IMG/VR virus record: IMGVR_UViG_3300020204_000228
Span: 1 to 31,448 of that record
Reading direction: 5' to 3' (one strand)
DNA from: a virus
Length of the DNA: 31,448 nucleotides
In this document: one piece after another, positions 17,601 through 25,111 of the stretch
Numbering within the stretch: position 1 is the stretch's first letter
How the letters are laid out: every line of letters begins with the position of its first letter
Made by a program: the position numbers and the translations under genes
The notes under the pieces: generated by a model
Told to the model about the DNA's origin: nothing
Databases searched by the model: none
Seen by the model: the letters and a program-made list of their open reading frames with translations, nothing else

Positions 17601-19918
17601 GCGCGGCATATGGGTCAACAAATTACAGCACACAATATTGGCAAACTTTTTTAAACAGTCAAGGCGATGTAATATTCAACAAACAAAACTACGGGTGGTT
17701 TGAAGACGGACAAGGCACAGAACCTCCTAGAATAGTTGGGTACAGTCCCTACAACTGGGTGGTCAGCAGCAATGGGCAGATGTTTTTTGTTTCTGAAGAT
17801 TGGAAGGGGGTCATGAACACCGTAGACATACGCACACCAACTTATCAATCAAAATACCCCCAACTTGCGACATTTATAGAGGAACACGAAGGTAATCCAA
17901 GGCTTGTTCCTTCTCAAATCCCTTACATGAAAAATACGGCGAACAGGAACGTCATTGTCAACTGCACGAATGCAAACCATCAAGAGAACAGGGAAGAGGA
18001 GGGATTTGCTACAGTTGGCGGTTGGGTGGTGACAAATCAAACGACGAATCTTGATCAGGGGATTTTTGTCAATCCAAATGCCAAAAATTTCAAATTGACA
18101 CCTTCTGGGTTGGCCGACGTCCGCGCAGCGGTCGGACAGGATTTCCCCGACATACCTTTTGAAAGCATACCAAAAGTTGATTATGTCCCTGAAAAGTATA
18201 GCAATATAGTTGATTATCAAGGACAAAAAACAGTGACGGTCAGGAACTGCCACATTGAGAACGTTTACAACAAGGACGGGTGGGGTAATTACGAACCACT
18301 CACCACGACTCAAGCAATCATTGGCGAGGTTTCATTGGAAGCCATCGGCAATCCAGGTTCATCTGTTGTGTGGATCCCATCTGGGACTGGGGGTTACTGG
18401 GCATCGGCAAACACCGATGCGGATGGAATACTCGTATTCGCAGGAGATAGGAGGATCACTTCGGGGTTGGAGGAGTACGACAACTGCTCCGCATCCATAG
18501 TGGGAAACCACTTTGTAAACTGCAAGGGGAGAGATGTCAAGGCACAAATGGAAGAAGTTGTAATACAAGCCAACATAAGCCACAACTCCATCAAGCCAGT
18601 TGAAGGCGGCGGAAACAGAATGAATTGCCAGATAGGATGTGGTCAGGTGTGCGATAACATATTCCATTTTGAAACTGCCAAGTTGCAAAGTGGAGCTATT
18701 GAAGGCGACGGCAATCCATTCAGCGACATTCCTGGTGATCGCTCGTGGGGTAATCCTAGTATTTATGAACAAGTTGATTTATATAACAGCAGAATATCTG
18801 CTGGAACCTCTGTGATAAGTTTTTACGCAGGCAGAAGACTTCCAAGGAATCGCGGCATAACAATCACAGGCAACCATGTGTATAACAATGTCTCGGGTAC
18901 TGGTGGATATTTGGGCAATCTTTTTGTATCCACCGAAGGCACAACCAATTCTGACGGCACACTCAATCCGGCTCCAACATTCCCGAATGAGCCGAAGCCT
19001 GTTCTCTGCTCTGTATCTCAGAACAAGATGGTTGGCAGAGTGGACTCTCAATCTCAAATGTTCGGACATTTGGGTACTCGTGGAACTGGTACGCAGTCTT
19101 CAGAAGTTCCTGTTACTCCCGTCTACTACATCATCAATGACAACATGATGAATAATTTGCTGTCTGGTAATGAAACTTCTCCAGGATTCCCAACAAGCAC
19201 TTTCTTGTCGTTTGCTGACGGTTCCGCCAATAGAAACTTCGTAAAATGCGATGGGAATGTCCATGCCAGAATAGGTTCGCAGCATCCAAGGGTTGCGGCA
19301 AGAAGACCAAACAACAATAATTTAGATTTTACCTATGATGGCAATCTGTCAGCAACGGACAACAGAAACATCTCCTCGCCATACTATTCCAGGTCAACTT
19401 CCAACACATCATTCGGCTCCAGAATAGAGACATTGGCATCTTCTGATGGGGAGTCGGATGGTGTCAGGGTGAGGGGATTCTTGAAAAATTCTAACCCAGG
19501 AGGGGACGCAAATTACGGACGAATTCTTCTGAAAGGTATGGATAGCGACCCACTCTCCTGCATAGTGATGATGAGCACAAAAGATTGGTGGGAACAGGCG
19601 GGTGGCGTGTTCTTCGTTTCTGGAATAGCGATGTCCGATGGGACATGTCTACATCCTATCAACAGCGCTGGTGCATCAACCGTTGGCGGACTTCTCGTTT
19701 TCAGCAAAACAATATTTTCTGGAACCTCACGCCCTCCATCTGTAGATGGCAAGGTTGTCTTGTGGCTTTCGCAAGAGCAAGACGCCGATGCATTGTCTGC
19801 AGGCGCCAACACCTCATATCTTGCCAGCAATCCGGCATTCTACCTGAACTTTATCAACAGACTTGACGACACATCACCGTCGGTTTCAAGACGGTTCACT
19901 TTCTCCGTGTTTGGCTGA
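14609..19918 (+). CDS. Tailspike 2, giant beta-helix protein with inserted second beta-helix domain
   Basis: 1769 aa from ATG 14609, chosen because GGAGG precedes it at 14600-14604. N-terminal part (ISQRLGDFISVKDFGAKGDG, STDDRLAI, TLYFPPGVYML) and C-terminal part (NRLDDTSPSVSRRFTFSVFG) are homologous to tailspike 1. Between [12 protein letters not shown] and VTVRNCHIENVY, about 15600 to 18222, lies an extra domain of some 870 residues. It begins SLYYVSVKDGNDTNSGT and contains VKTLSKAATLARQ, IRGGEYKM, DDSGRAGKKIVYKAYGNE, KRMTVARWPN and strands such as CESITINKCKV, a pattern typical of right-handed beta-helix polysaccharide enzymes of bacteria. It thus seems to be one tailspike carrying two helix domains, perhaps for two glycans. 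It overlaps the convergent metallopeptidase gene by 23 bp. Confidence 0.85.
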   Translation: MPEELTDNGSGDHRPENIRRDGQIDIIRPLVNADLPMTARAGVVRRSISQRLGDFISVKDFGAKGDGSTDDRLAIVAALEALGGIDSPSRTLYFPPGVYMLNSVRRTVAQQVADPSGGVADPRQVVVSLDNPSKPSGRGTRIFGHGATIKCGFQLPNPVLALDQLNAATPYSMSQVSTMIMLVNGGGDLLIEGLKIDGDNRAGNGLLIQDQYGGTQSGSGIQGRGRITIRSCQFVNMYTRRIPYNTTTDLTLNTTAGSESPIVQSNDSSRHPVGGSVGLNIYTSSSNVVVDGCVVKNIGRDPFGGVTTISGCHGMVIYAAAVGGTETSSASNHSLYYVSVKDGNDTNSGTIGSPVKTLSKAATLARQDTSGKEIHILIRGGEYKMLGTLANPVFYLNQDDSGRAGKKIVYKAYGNEEVVITGSEKISPSAFRPLNETQDATVWNKIKPDVRPNIMVADLSSFDLGFTPPSVWNGGGNGSSVGYVTDLPAIPELFFNDKRMTVARWPNIVTPERNGYTSEDLAYVESVVERGTSGIYAAAVWTENSSTTPSGAPFVDGIFEYPASYDSVVSRWTSAVASGIWIHGFWRFDWADEVYRVVNINTTSRHITVRSGKSQYALQEYTMCDPDGTPNPEGSYFSSPGKRRWYAFNLPEELDAPEEYLIDIAEKKLYFYPPQNIHANSSIRLSHRAAGGPTEKGESLSADRATTNRTESGLPGGDDPIFPYPGWAPGTSTDVSLPLTQIKHFWNTRDILKSLFKFHKVKDVSIEGLIFRDCTGSGIELNMCESITINKCKVFNMRRDGIAAMGGKNVTIQKCEVYDIGRSAVINTGGNRQTLTAANKVVTECSIKRWGKLKPNETAGLIMNGVGNKASKNLFSDGNTAILCYGNDNIIELNHFHNLLADVDDQGCIYNGANISNINNKVKNNFFNNIVKRLSDGLLYPSCETYTGITIGVYLDGNNSNQTISENVFYGCKTEFGAVFFNGGVFNTVEDNIFVECGAAYGSTNYSTQYWQTFLNSQGDVIFNKQNYGWFEDGQGTEPPRIVGYSPYNWVVSSNGQMFFVSEDWKGVMNTVDIRTPTYQSKYPQLATFIEEHEGNPRLVPSQIPYMKNTANRNVIVNCTNANHQENREEEGFATVGGWVVTNQTTNLDQGIFVNPNAKNFKLTPSGLADVRAAVGQDFPDIPFESIPKVDYVPEKYSNIVDYQGQKTVTVRNCHIENVYNKDGWGNYEPLTTTQAIIGEVSLEAIGNPGSSVVWIPSGTGGYWASANTDADGILVFAGDRRITSGLEEYDNCSASIVGNHFVNCKGRDVKAQMEEVVIQANISHNSIKPVEGGGNRMNCQIGCGQVCDNIFHFETAKLQSGAIEGDGNPFSDIPGDRSWGNPSIYEQVDLYNSRISAGTSVISFYAGRRLPRNRGITITGNHVYNNVSGTGGYLGNLFVSTEGTTNSDGTLNPAPTFPNEPKPVLCSVSQNKMVGRVDSQSQMFGHLGTRGTGTQSSEVPVTPVYYIINDNMMNNLLSGNETSPGFPTSTFLSFADGSANRNFVKCDGNVHARIGSQHPRVAARRPNNNNLDFTYDGNLSATDNRNISSPYYSRSTSNTSFGSRIETLASSDGESDGVRVRGFLKNSNPGGDANYGRILLKGMDSDPLSCIVMMSTKDWWEQAGGVFFVSGIAMSDGTCLHPINSAGASTVGGLLVFSKTIFSGTSRPPSVDGKVVLWLSQEQDADALSAGANTSYLASNPAFYLNFINRLDDTSPSVSRRFTFSVFG

Positions 19919-20765
19919 GAGCTCGGACCGAAGATCTTATCAGGGATTCGCATCTGATGATGTATCTTTTAAGCAGCAGGTCAAATGCGCTGTCTGATAT
20001 CCTGTACTTTTCTTTTTTAGGTAGGGAATCTATTGATATGTCGTGTGCTTCCATGGCTGGCTTGAGCACAGACCACCACCTTGAATCTTCCGTTAGTGTT
20101 TTCGTACCCATCTTGCGATATAACTTCATCTGGTCCGCAAGTCTGCTCTTCGCGGCAGATACAACGTTGTTTTCAGCCATAGTCATGTCTGATCCATTTG
20201 AAACCATGCGCCTCCATGTCGATATCGCATCATCGGCATTCTGCATCATCATGACATGGAACTCAACATGTAGAGATCCCTGATCTGGGTCTGCAAAGGT
20301 GCTCATGGCCCTTGGCAGGCTGCCATCAGCTGTCCCCCTCACCACTTCAGCATCAGTCATGCTGTCGAAATCTACATCTGTCCTCATCCTTGCCCTGTGT
20401 ATCTGGGCAGCATGCACCAACTCATGAAACAGAACATACCTGTACATGTATGATTTTTTTGCGCTGAGAGATGATGACATACACACGGCCGTGGATGCCG
20501 CAGGGACATCGTCTCTCCTATTTTCAGGAGAGACCGAGTGTTTCGCCACCGCATGGTCAACAGCCATGCCCAAGGCAGGAATTTTGGTCCCGTTGTAGAC
20601 CACCACTGGCCACCCGAATATGGTCACTTTGAATGATGGCAACATATGGAGTGGCTGTCCAGTAAACCTAATTGCATCATTAATGGCACGCGAAACTTCG
20701 TCGAATATTCTGCGGTCGCCTTTTGTTTGCGCAGATTTTGATAGGTTTCTGTACCAGTTGGGCAT
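19896..20765 (-). CDS. HExxH zinc metallopeptidase-like protein
   Basis: 289 aa, starting MPNWYRNLSKSAQTK. The zincin signature is in YVLFHELVHAAQIHRARM at about residue 113; the two His bind zinc and the Glu is the catalytic base. A third ligand could be the Glu of LHVEFHVMM, but that is a guess. No signal peptide is seen. The ATG overlaps the methyltransferase stop (TAATG) and is preceded by AGGAG, so the two are translated together. Substrate unknown; roles in virion maturation or attack on a host protein are both possible. The N-terminal NWY motif is shared with other genes of the window. It is convergent with tailspike 2, with a 23-bp overlap and no terminator visible between them. Confidence 0.75.
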   Translation of the reverse strand: MPNWYRNLSKSAQTKGDRRIFDEVSRAINDAIRFTGQPLHMLPSFKVTIFGWPVVVYNGTKIPALGMAVDHAVAKHSVSPENRRDDVPAASTAVCMSSSLSAKKSYMYRYVLFHELVHAAQIHRARMRTDVDFDSMTDAEVVRGTADGSLPRAMSTFADPDQGSLHVEFHVMMMQNADDAISTWRRMVSNGSDMTMAENNVVSAAKSRLADQMKLYRKMGTKTLTEDSRWWSVLKPAMEAHDISIDSLPKKEKYRISDSAFDLLLKRYIIRCESLIRSSVRALSQTRRK

Positions 20766-21442
20766 TATTTTCTCCTGAACAGCATGACCGAATCATGCAT
20801 CCCAAACCACTGTGGTATTTCAGCATGACCTGCGATTGTCCAGTTGTTGTTGATCTCGCGCCAAAATTGTGGTGATCCAGTGGCTCCGCCCTCACTCTCG
20901 CCCACAAAAACTATCTTGTCACCTTTGAAGTTTCTGACAGCAGATGCCTGCCAATCGGCATCGCCCGAATCTTCTAAGTAGGGCCACACAAGCATGAGGG
21001 TATCGCCAGTTTCTGACCTAGAGGCATGCTCCTCTCCGCTCATCTTCTCAACCGGGTCGTAGACATGCCCATCTCGATCTGCTTCATTATCCCAGTTTTT
21101 GAAGAAATGGTTCTCATCGGGAGGATTTGGATCACTCGCTTCCACCGAAGCGCCCTCATCCCTGAGCAACTTTGCCCACAGACCGCGACCTGCGCCTATC
21201 TCTATTATCTTTCCGCCAGAAGACCATTTAACTATCTGCCTAATGACCTCTCGAGTGGGTACTGCCCAACTCATGCTGCGGGTGAATTTTGATCTCCTGG
21301 TGTACTCATCTGCCAACGAAATATGACGTGGACCAGTAGGGTGTTTTCGTGGCCCCATTGCTAATATCTTGTCGTATAGATCTTCAACACGATCTGATTC
21401 AGATGCAGCCTTGAACCAGTTTGTTAAATTATTTTGCACCAT
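20765..21442 (-). CDS. Class I SAM-dependent methyltransferase
   Basis: 225 aa from ATG 21442 (MVQNNLTNWFKAASESD); an upstream ATG at 21472 would add ten residues. Motif I for S-adenosylmethionine binding is KIIEIGAGRGLWAKLLRDEG with the acidic end of the next strand in VEASDPNP. Later parts fit the Rossmann fold: TLMLVWPYLED as strand 4, and KIVFVGESEGG. No catalytic motif such as NPPY for DNA amino methylation is seen, so the substrate is open. The N-terminal NWF motif matches other genes here. The downstream metallopeptidase is coupled by TAATG. Confidence 0.8.
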   Translation of the reverse strand: MVQNNLTNWFKAASESDRVEDLYDKILAMGPRKHPTGPRHISLADEYTRRSKFTRSMSWAVPTREVIRQIVKWSSGGKIIEIGAGRGLWAKLLRDEGASVEASDPNPPDENHFFKNWDNEADRDGHVYDPVEKMSGEEHASRSETGDTLMLVWPYLEDSGDADWQASAVRNFKGDKIVFVGESEGGATGSPQFWREINNNWTIAGHAEIPQWFGMHDSVMLFRRK

Positions 21443-21630
21443 GGTACTACGATTCCGATCTATATGGATCATTTACAGATATGCTATGTATGCACCTGTT
21501 GGCTATAAAACGCTTACTGCTGACCTACAAAAACACCTACAGGATGGGCGTTGCATCATAAAAACACCCATACAAATGTGGCGAACCCCCTTTCAGGATG
21601 CCACCGCAACCAACGAGTTCATCTGGTTGT

Positions 21631-21888
21631 TCAGTTTTTCTTCGGGTGCGTCTCTTCGAGCTCCGCCATCCTGCGCTCGTCTTTTGCGAAAGCAATTCTA
21701 TATGCGCGAAGAATCAATCTTTTCGGCTCATCCGGCAGCAGTCTGAAAGCATCGAATATGTTTCTAGTGTAGATGTTGCCTAATTTTTTGAATATCATGT
21801 GCGTCACGCGCTCCTCAGCCTTCTTCTTTTCTGATCTAAGCTTCGCATCATCAGACACTTTCTTGTTTTTGTTCTTCTGGTTCGGCAT
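21631..21888 (-). CDS. Unknown small basic helical protein
   Basis: 85 aa from ATG 21888, which has GGAGG five bases upstream; an ATG at 21900 would add four residues. The N-terminal third is very rich in Lys and charged residues (QKNKNKKVSDDAKLRSEKKK), followed by helices (RNIFDAFRLLPDEPKRLILR). It could bind nucleic acid, but no known domain is recognised. It lies 19 bp after the next gene upstream. The 188 bp between its stop and the methyltransferase start (21443-21630) hold no gene and no clear promoter; a weak hairpin (TGGGCGTT with AACACCCA near 21545-21573) is the only structure seen. Confidence 0.6.
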   Translation of the reverse strand: MPNQKNKNKKVSDDAKLRSEKKKAEERVTHMIFKKLGNIYTRNIFDAFRLLPDEPKRLILRAYRIAFAKDERRMAELEETHPKKN

Positions 21889-21907
21889 TTCTGCCTCCAT
21901 CTTTTTG

Positions 21908-22135
21908 TTATGCGACTACCTTGCCCGCCCACGGAAACGCTTTCCATTCCTTGAACGTGGTCACGTCCAAGTCAAACAACATCTGCATGAACCTCGCAGC
22001 GGCACGATTTGCTTGCTCATGATTTCCACCTTCATCCTGAAATGGCATTGCCACATTGCAATGCCAACTCCACGCATAACTGTGGTCCTCTTGAATCGCC
22101 TTCTTCAACGCCTCGAATGCTTCTTTCGTGTCCAT
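21908..22135 (-). CDS. Small phage protein with YAWSWHCNVAM motif (unknown function)
   Basis: 75 aa from ATG 22135 (MDTKEAFEALKKAIQEDHS); a longer frame from 22198 has an Ala-rich head and no ribosome site. The core DHSYAWSWHCNVAMPFQDEG with AARFMQMLFDLDVT is a pattern I know from hypothetical proteins of many phages. The conserved Trp, His and Cys could bind a metal, but no role is known. It sits in a run of short leftward genes. Confidence 0.65.
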   Translation of the reverse strand: MDTKEAFEALKKAIQEDHSYAWSWHCNVAMPFQDEGGNHEQANRAAARFMQMLFDLDVTTFKEWKAFPWAGKVVA

Positions 22136-22226
22136 GTAGTCTCTACATTCACCGCCGCATAACAAAAAATCAATCGGAGCGGCGGCAGCGACGCGCATTG
22201 ATTTCGGGCGATCACTCGCCGCCCAG

Positions 22227-22460
22227 TTATTTTGAGCATTGGTTGATGCTCTGGAGTTGAACTATCTTTCTTGACTGCCTCTTGATGATCTCGTTCATGA
22301 TCGAGAATCTCATGGATATCAATTTGAGGAGAGCTTTGACATTCGGATCTGCAGACAGTTCTTGATGATGAGAAATGGCATCGTGAAGAACTGTGAGAGC
22401 ATCTCCTGTGCACACTCTATCAAAATCTATCTCCCCATTCCAGGCATTCATCCACGTCAT
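22227..22460 (-). CDS. Unknown small helical protein
   Basis: 77 aa (MTWMNAWNGEIDFDRVCTGD…), rich in predicted helix (ALLKLISMRFSIMNEIIKRQ). It starts 9 bp after the stop of the previous gene in the same direction. A second ATG four codons in (MNAWNGE) has GTGG just upstream and may be the true start. No family recognised. A competing frame at 22105-22413 is Ser/His-rich and judged a shadow. Confidence 0.5.
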   Translation of the reverse strand: MTWMNAWNGEIDFDRVCTGDALTVLHDAISHHQELSADPNVKALLKLISMRFSIMNEIIKRQSRKIVQLQSINQCSK

Positions 22461-22469
22461 ATAAGATCT

Positions 22470-22976
22470 TCACTCATAATCCTGGTTGTCGTCCTCTTCG
22501 TCCCTGTCTTCGTGATCGCTAAACCTCTCAATTGGATTCCCATACTGATCGGTCAAGACAACGCTTGGGTGTAGATCAGCCGTCTCGGAACTGTATGTTA
22601 AGGCACGCTTGTGCAGTTCTAGGTCGGTCTCTCTGATGTATTCAACATAAGAAGCATAGAGACTTATGGTCGATGAGATGGTCAGACTGTCCCCGTGTGA
22701 AAGATATATGCCCTTGGTTGGCGGATCTCCAGAGCCCGTCAACAGAAAACCTACACCTAGACCCGGCATCGTGTCTTCTAGATGTTCGTTAATGGTTGTT
22801 TCTCCATCAACAAAAAGCATTTCATCTTCCTTTTCAGATGAGGTATTATCAGGGTTCTCTAGTTCGTTCGGTTCAATCGGGAGTTCAAAATCCCGAGGAA
22901 GATGCTCTTCTTCGTTTGGCTCTTTGGTCATGTGTGGAACCTCCACACACTTTGTCGGCCTAATCGTCCTGCTCAT
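22470..22976 (-). CDS. Unknown acidic protein
   Basis: 168 aa from ATG 22976 (MSRTIRPTKCVEV), chosen because AAGGAG lies 8 bp upstream; the frame is open to 23054. It is strongly acidic at both ends (NEEEHLPRDFELPIEPNELE and HEDRDEEDDNQDYE) with a Gly- and Ser-rich centre (GLGVGFLLTGSGDPPTKGIY) that may form strands. There are no Trp and few Cys. It could be a disordered decoration or DNA-mimic protein, but this is only a guess from composition. It is divergent from the gene at 23078. Confidence 0.6.
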   Translation of the reverse strand: MSRTIRPTKCVEVPHMTKEPNEEEHLPRDFELPIEPNELENPDNTSSEKEDEMLFVDGETTINEHLEDTMPGLGVGFLLTGSGDPPTKGIYLSHGDSLTISSTISLYASYVEYIRETDLELHKRALTYSSETADLHPSVVLTDQYGNPIERFSDHEDRDEEDDNQDYE

Positions 22977-23023
22977 AGTTGCGTCTCCTTCGTTTCTTGT
23001 GCCCATTTTTGCCGTTTTTCCCC

Positions 23024-23043
23024 TGCAGGCCAATGCAGGCCAA
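23024..23043. repeat. Perfect 10-bp direct repeat in a divergent promoter region
   Basis: TGCAGGCCAA occurs twice back to back between two divergent genes (starts at 22976 and 23078). A tandem decamer with one-turn spacing would place two protein contacts on the same DNA face, so it may be an operator. No regulator is known. Confidence 0.5.
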
Positions 23044-23077
23044 TCATACGACATGACAGGCGTAAGATTCTGGGGTC

Positions 23078-23506
23078 ATGAAGAACACAGCACACAACAA
23101 TCGTAGCAAGAAGACTAACGTGACCGTCAAATCACTTAGGCAACTGAAAGGCAGATGTGTCGTCAGCCAACCTCACACCAGCACCTGGAAAATCCTGACA
23201 GGTTCCGTGACTTCGAGGCGACCTCACGAAGAAGAAGAAGAAGAAGAAGAAGAAGTTTCCATGCATGCCATCACTACAGACGGGGTGGCGGAAAATAACC
23301 ACATCTGCCTCCGTAAGATGGTACTAGAGGCTCGTGCCCGCGAGGGGGAGAGGATCCTGCATGCGGCCCGATTCCAAGAAATCTTGACAGAAGCCCTTGA
23401 CAAGATTGAGGTTATAATCGTAGGCATGTCTCCGAATGACACTAGGGTTGCCAAGGTTATGGGTATCATCTCTAGAGCAAGGCACATGTCTCAAGAGGTC
23501 GGATGA
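23078..23506 (+). CDS. Unknown protein with poly-Glu tract
   Basis: 142 aa. The basic N-terminal part (NNRSKKTNVTVKSLRQLKGR) is followed by nine Glu coded by a GAA microsatellite, then a helical C-terminal half (LRKMVLEARAREGERILHAA, ILTEALDKIEVIIVG). No family recognised. Its stop overlaps the start of the SET-domain gene (ATGA), so the two are translated together and may work together. The start has only a weak ribosome site (GGGGT). Confidence 0.6.
   Translation: MKNTAHNNRSKKTNVTVKSLRQLKGRCVVSQPHTSTWKILTGSVTSRRPHEEEEEEEEEVSMHAITTDGVAENNHICLRKMVLEARAREGERILHAARFQEILTEALDKIEVIIVGMSPNDTRVAKVMGIISRARHMSQEVG
23228..23254 (+). repeat. GAA trinucleotide microsatellite coding for nine Glu
   Basis: Nine GAA units in frame, with no GAG mixed in. 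Like the GAT tract at 9435, this is a slippage-prone site that changes protein length without changing the frame. Confidence 0.92.
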
Positions 23507-23976
23507 CCCTGTTGGTGGTAAAAAGCCTTGTGAACTGGTTCATGAAGGCTTCAAAAAACCACGGAGTAACCCTGCATTCAGGTATGATATGCAAAAGGTC
23601 TCCCATACATGGTGTGGGAATTTTTGCTCCCCAAAAATACAGCAAGGGAGATGATACATACGAGATCATCTGCCCATGTGGTGACGACAGTTGCAGGACA
23701 GAAGCATGTAGGCTCACAAACCACAGCAAAGATCCGAACATGTTTCTGGACCGAAGGGGTGACTCAGTGTGGGCCGTCGCAAAAAAGGAAATACCATGTG
23801 GCGAGGAGTGCACCATAGACTACAGGTCAGTCATGCCCATATTGACCACTGGCAGACCCATTGGGGCAGGCAGGATTTTGAGACAGACTCCAGGAGTTGG
23901 AAGACTAGTCAGGGACGAGACTGGCTTGACGCTTCTTGATCAGCTTCAGGCGATTGAGGCTGGTCACTATCGGTAG
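23503..23976 (+). CDS. SET-domain protein 1
   Basis: 157 aa. SET domains transfer methyl groups to protein Lys. Visible signatures are SPIHGVGIFAPQKYSKGD (N-terminal SET motif), LTNHSKDPNMFLD (NHSxxPN, S-adenosylmethionine and active site) and KKEIPCGEECTIDYRS (GEExTxDY, with the active-site Tyr). An unusual Cys cluster, CPCGDDSCRTEAC, lies just before the NHS motif and could hold a metal ion. The N terminus MTLLVVKSLVNWFMKASKNH carries the NWF motif shared with other proteins here. It is coupled to the upstream gene by ATGA. Its 3' end overlaps a convergent gene by 68 bp. The target, phage or host protein, is unknown. Confidence 0.8.
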   Translation: MTLLVVKSLVNWFMKASKNHGVTLHSGMICKRSPIHGVGIFAPQKYSKGDDTYEIICPCGDDSCRTEACRLTNHSKDPNMFLDRRGDSVWAVAKKEIPCGEECTIDYRSVMPILTTGRPIGAGRILRQTPGVGRLVRDETGLTLLDQLQAIEAGHYR

Positions 23977-24337
23977 GATATTCTTCGGGCTCTGCCATCT
24001 TTATGCCCTCGTCCTCCATGTACCCATAAAGAATTTTACATGCCTCGGTTACTAGCGCCCAGAGTTCATGCGGGTCTCCCTTGCTGAGTGACTTGTCATA
24101 ATGCTCTGATGCTTTTGCAAGTGTGATCAGAGCCCTAAAAGAGGCATCCTTAAGCCTCTCAAACCTGCCCTCAAACTTGGTTCTTGCGTCAATGGCTCGA
24201 GCACAAGCCCTAACCACCTCGTCTCTGAGTATCCTTATTTCCTCGTGTGCTTCTTGGAGGAGTTGCCTGTTGTGCTGATGAGGATTCATCAGTTCTGCTC
24301 GAAGCCTATCAAGTATGTGAGTTTTTGCTCTGTCCAT
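23909..24337 (-). CDS. Unknown coiled-coil protein
   Basis: 142 aa. Residues 15-60 form a likely coiled coil (HNRQLLQEAHEEIRILRDEV) and the C terminus is acidic and Pro/Ser-rich (EPEEYPTDSDQPQSPEADQE). The middle (LYGYMEDEGIKMAEP) is unremarkable. No ribosome site is visible; TATAGAAT sits directly before the ATG, so a leaderless transcript is possible. It is convergent with, and overlaps, the SET gene by 68 bp. No family recognised. Confidence 0.6.
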   Translation of the reverse strand: MDRAKTHILDRLRAELMNPHQHNRQLLQEAHEEIRILRDEVVRACARAIDARTKFEGRFERLKDASFRALITLAKASEHYDKSLSKGDPHELWALVTEACKILYGYMEDEGIKMAEPEEYPTDSDQPQSPEADQEASSQSRP

Positions 24338-24409
24338 ATTCTATACCAAATTAATCATTTATCACAGAAATTCCATCCGTGAAATTTTAAGATTTCACCC
24401 GCCGACACT

Positions 24410-24541
24410 CTACCGTTTCTTGCCATACAACCCACGAAAAATATTGTTTGAATTTTCAAATTTGCCATAAAGGTTTTCGATAGGTATTTTCATGATGATC
24501 ATCAGCGATGCAAGAGTTGCACTTTTATGGTCGTCACTCAC
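24410..24541 (-). CDS. Putative 43-aa protein coupled by GTGA
   Basis: The GTG at 24541-24539 overlaps the TGA of the upstream gene (GTGA), the same coupling style as elsewhere in the window. The product begins VSDDHKSATLASLMIIMKIP and ends NNIFRGLYGKKR before a TAG. It has a short hydrophobic patch (LASLMIIM). No family recognised. The 70 bp between it and the next gene hold nothing clear. Confidence 0.4.
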   Translation of the reverse strand: MSDDHKSATLASLMIIMKIPIENLYGKFENSNNIFRGLYGKKR

Positions 24542-24843
24542 GGTCGTATCGACATCATCCTTTTGATGTCTGCACGAAGAGATAAATTCTGATCTTTTAT
24601 CTCCTGGATTTCAATGCGCAGCATTTCTGCTTCCGATTTGTGCCTGTCTAACTCTGAGAAGAGAAAATCACATGCGTGTCTTGAGGACATGGGTTCATGT
24701 CCTCTTTTTTGAGCCTCAAGCCACAACTGGCTTAGGATCCTGTTAGGAGTTCCAGGTTCGGCAATGTCCTCCCACATCCTCACCATAGAGCGCAAGACTA
24801 CATTCTCTTTATCTGCATCTTCCGCTGAACGCTTGATATTCAT
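24538..24843 (-). CDS. Unknown coiled-coil protein
   Basis: 101 aa. The C-terminal half is a clear coiled coil (SELDRHKSEAEMLRIEIQEI, then KDQNLSLRADIKRMM). The N-terminal part (ENVVLRSMVRMWEDIAEPGT) is helical. No family recognised. AAAGAG lies upstream of the ATG. It is followed by the GTGA-coupled small gene. Confidence 0.55.
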   Translation of the reverse strand: MNIKRSAEDADKENVVLRSMVRMWEDIAEPGTPNRILSQLWLEAQKRGHEPMSSRHACDFLFSELDRHKSEAEMLRIEIQEIKDQNLSLRADIKRMMSIRP

Positions 24844-24901
24844 AGATTCACTCTTTTCATTCGATTTTTTAATCCTGGAAAGTTCTGCAACCGCATGCGG
24901 T

Positions 24902-25087
24902 CTAATCTATCGATGAATGCAAACTGCATGATCCTAGCCAGTTAGAAACGATAAGTGCAACGAAGATGATGGAAAATATTGTCAACAAGATAACACTCAA
25001 GTTCATTGTCAAGCAAGATCCAATGAAGAAACTACGGCCGATGGAGTTACGAATCCTCCTGAAGGCTATTGTTGTGCACGCATTCAT
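24902..25087 (-). CDS. Small membrane protein, one helix
   Basis: 61 aa from ATG 25087 (MNACTTIAFRRIRNSIGR), or six residues longer from a TTG at 25105. A basic N-terminal half precedes a strong hydrophobic segment (NLSVILLTIFSIIFVALIVS), so it should be inserted with the N terminus inside. Possible roles include a lysis accessory or host membrane modulator, but size and shape alone cannot decide. It starts 24 bp after the previous gene. Confidence 0.5.
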   Translation of the reverse strand: MNACTTIAFRRIRNSIGRSFFIGSCLTMNLSVILLTIFSIIFVALIVSNWLGSCSLHSSID

Positions 25088-25111
25088 CTTCCTGAGAGCA
25101 TTCAATAGTTG

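Noticed and set aside
21443-21630. Small genes in the gap before the methyltransferase
   Set aside because: The overlapping forward frames lack ribosome sites and protein-like composition, and all are shadows of the minus-strand genes on either side.
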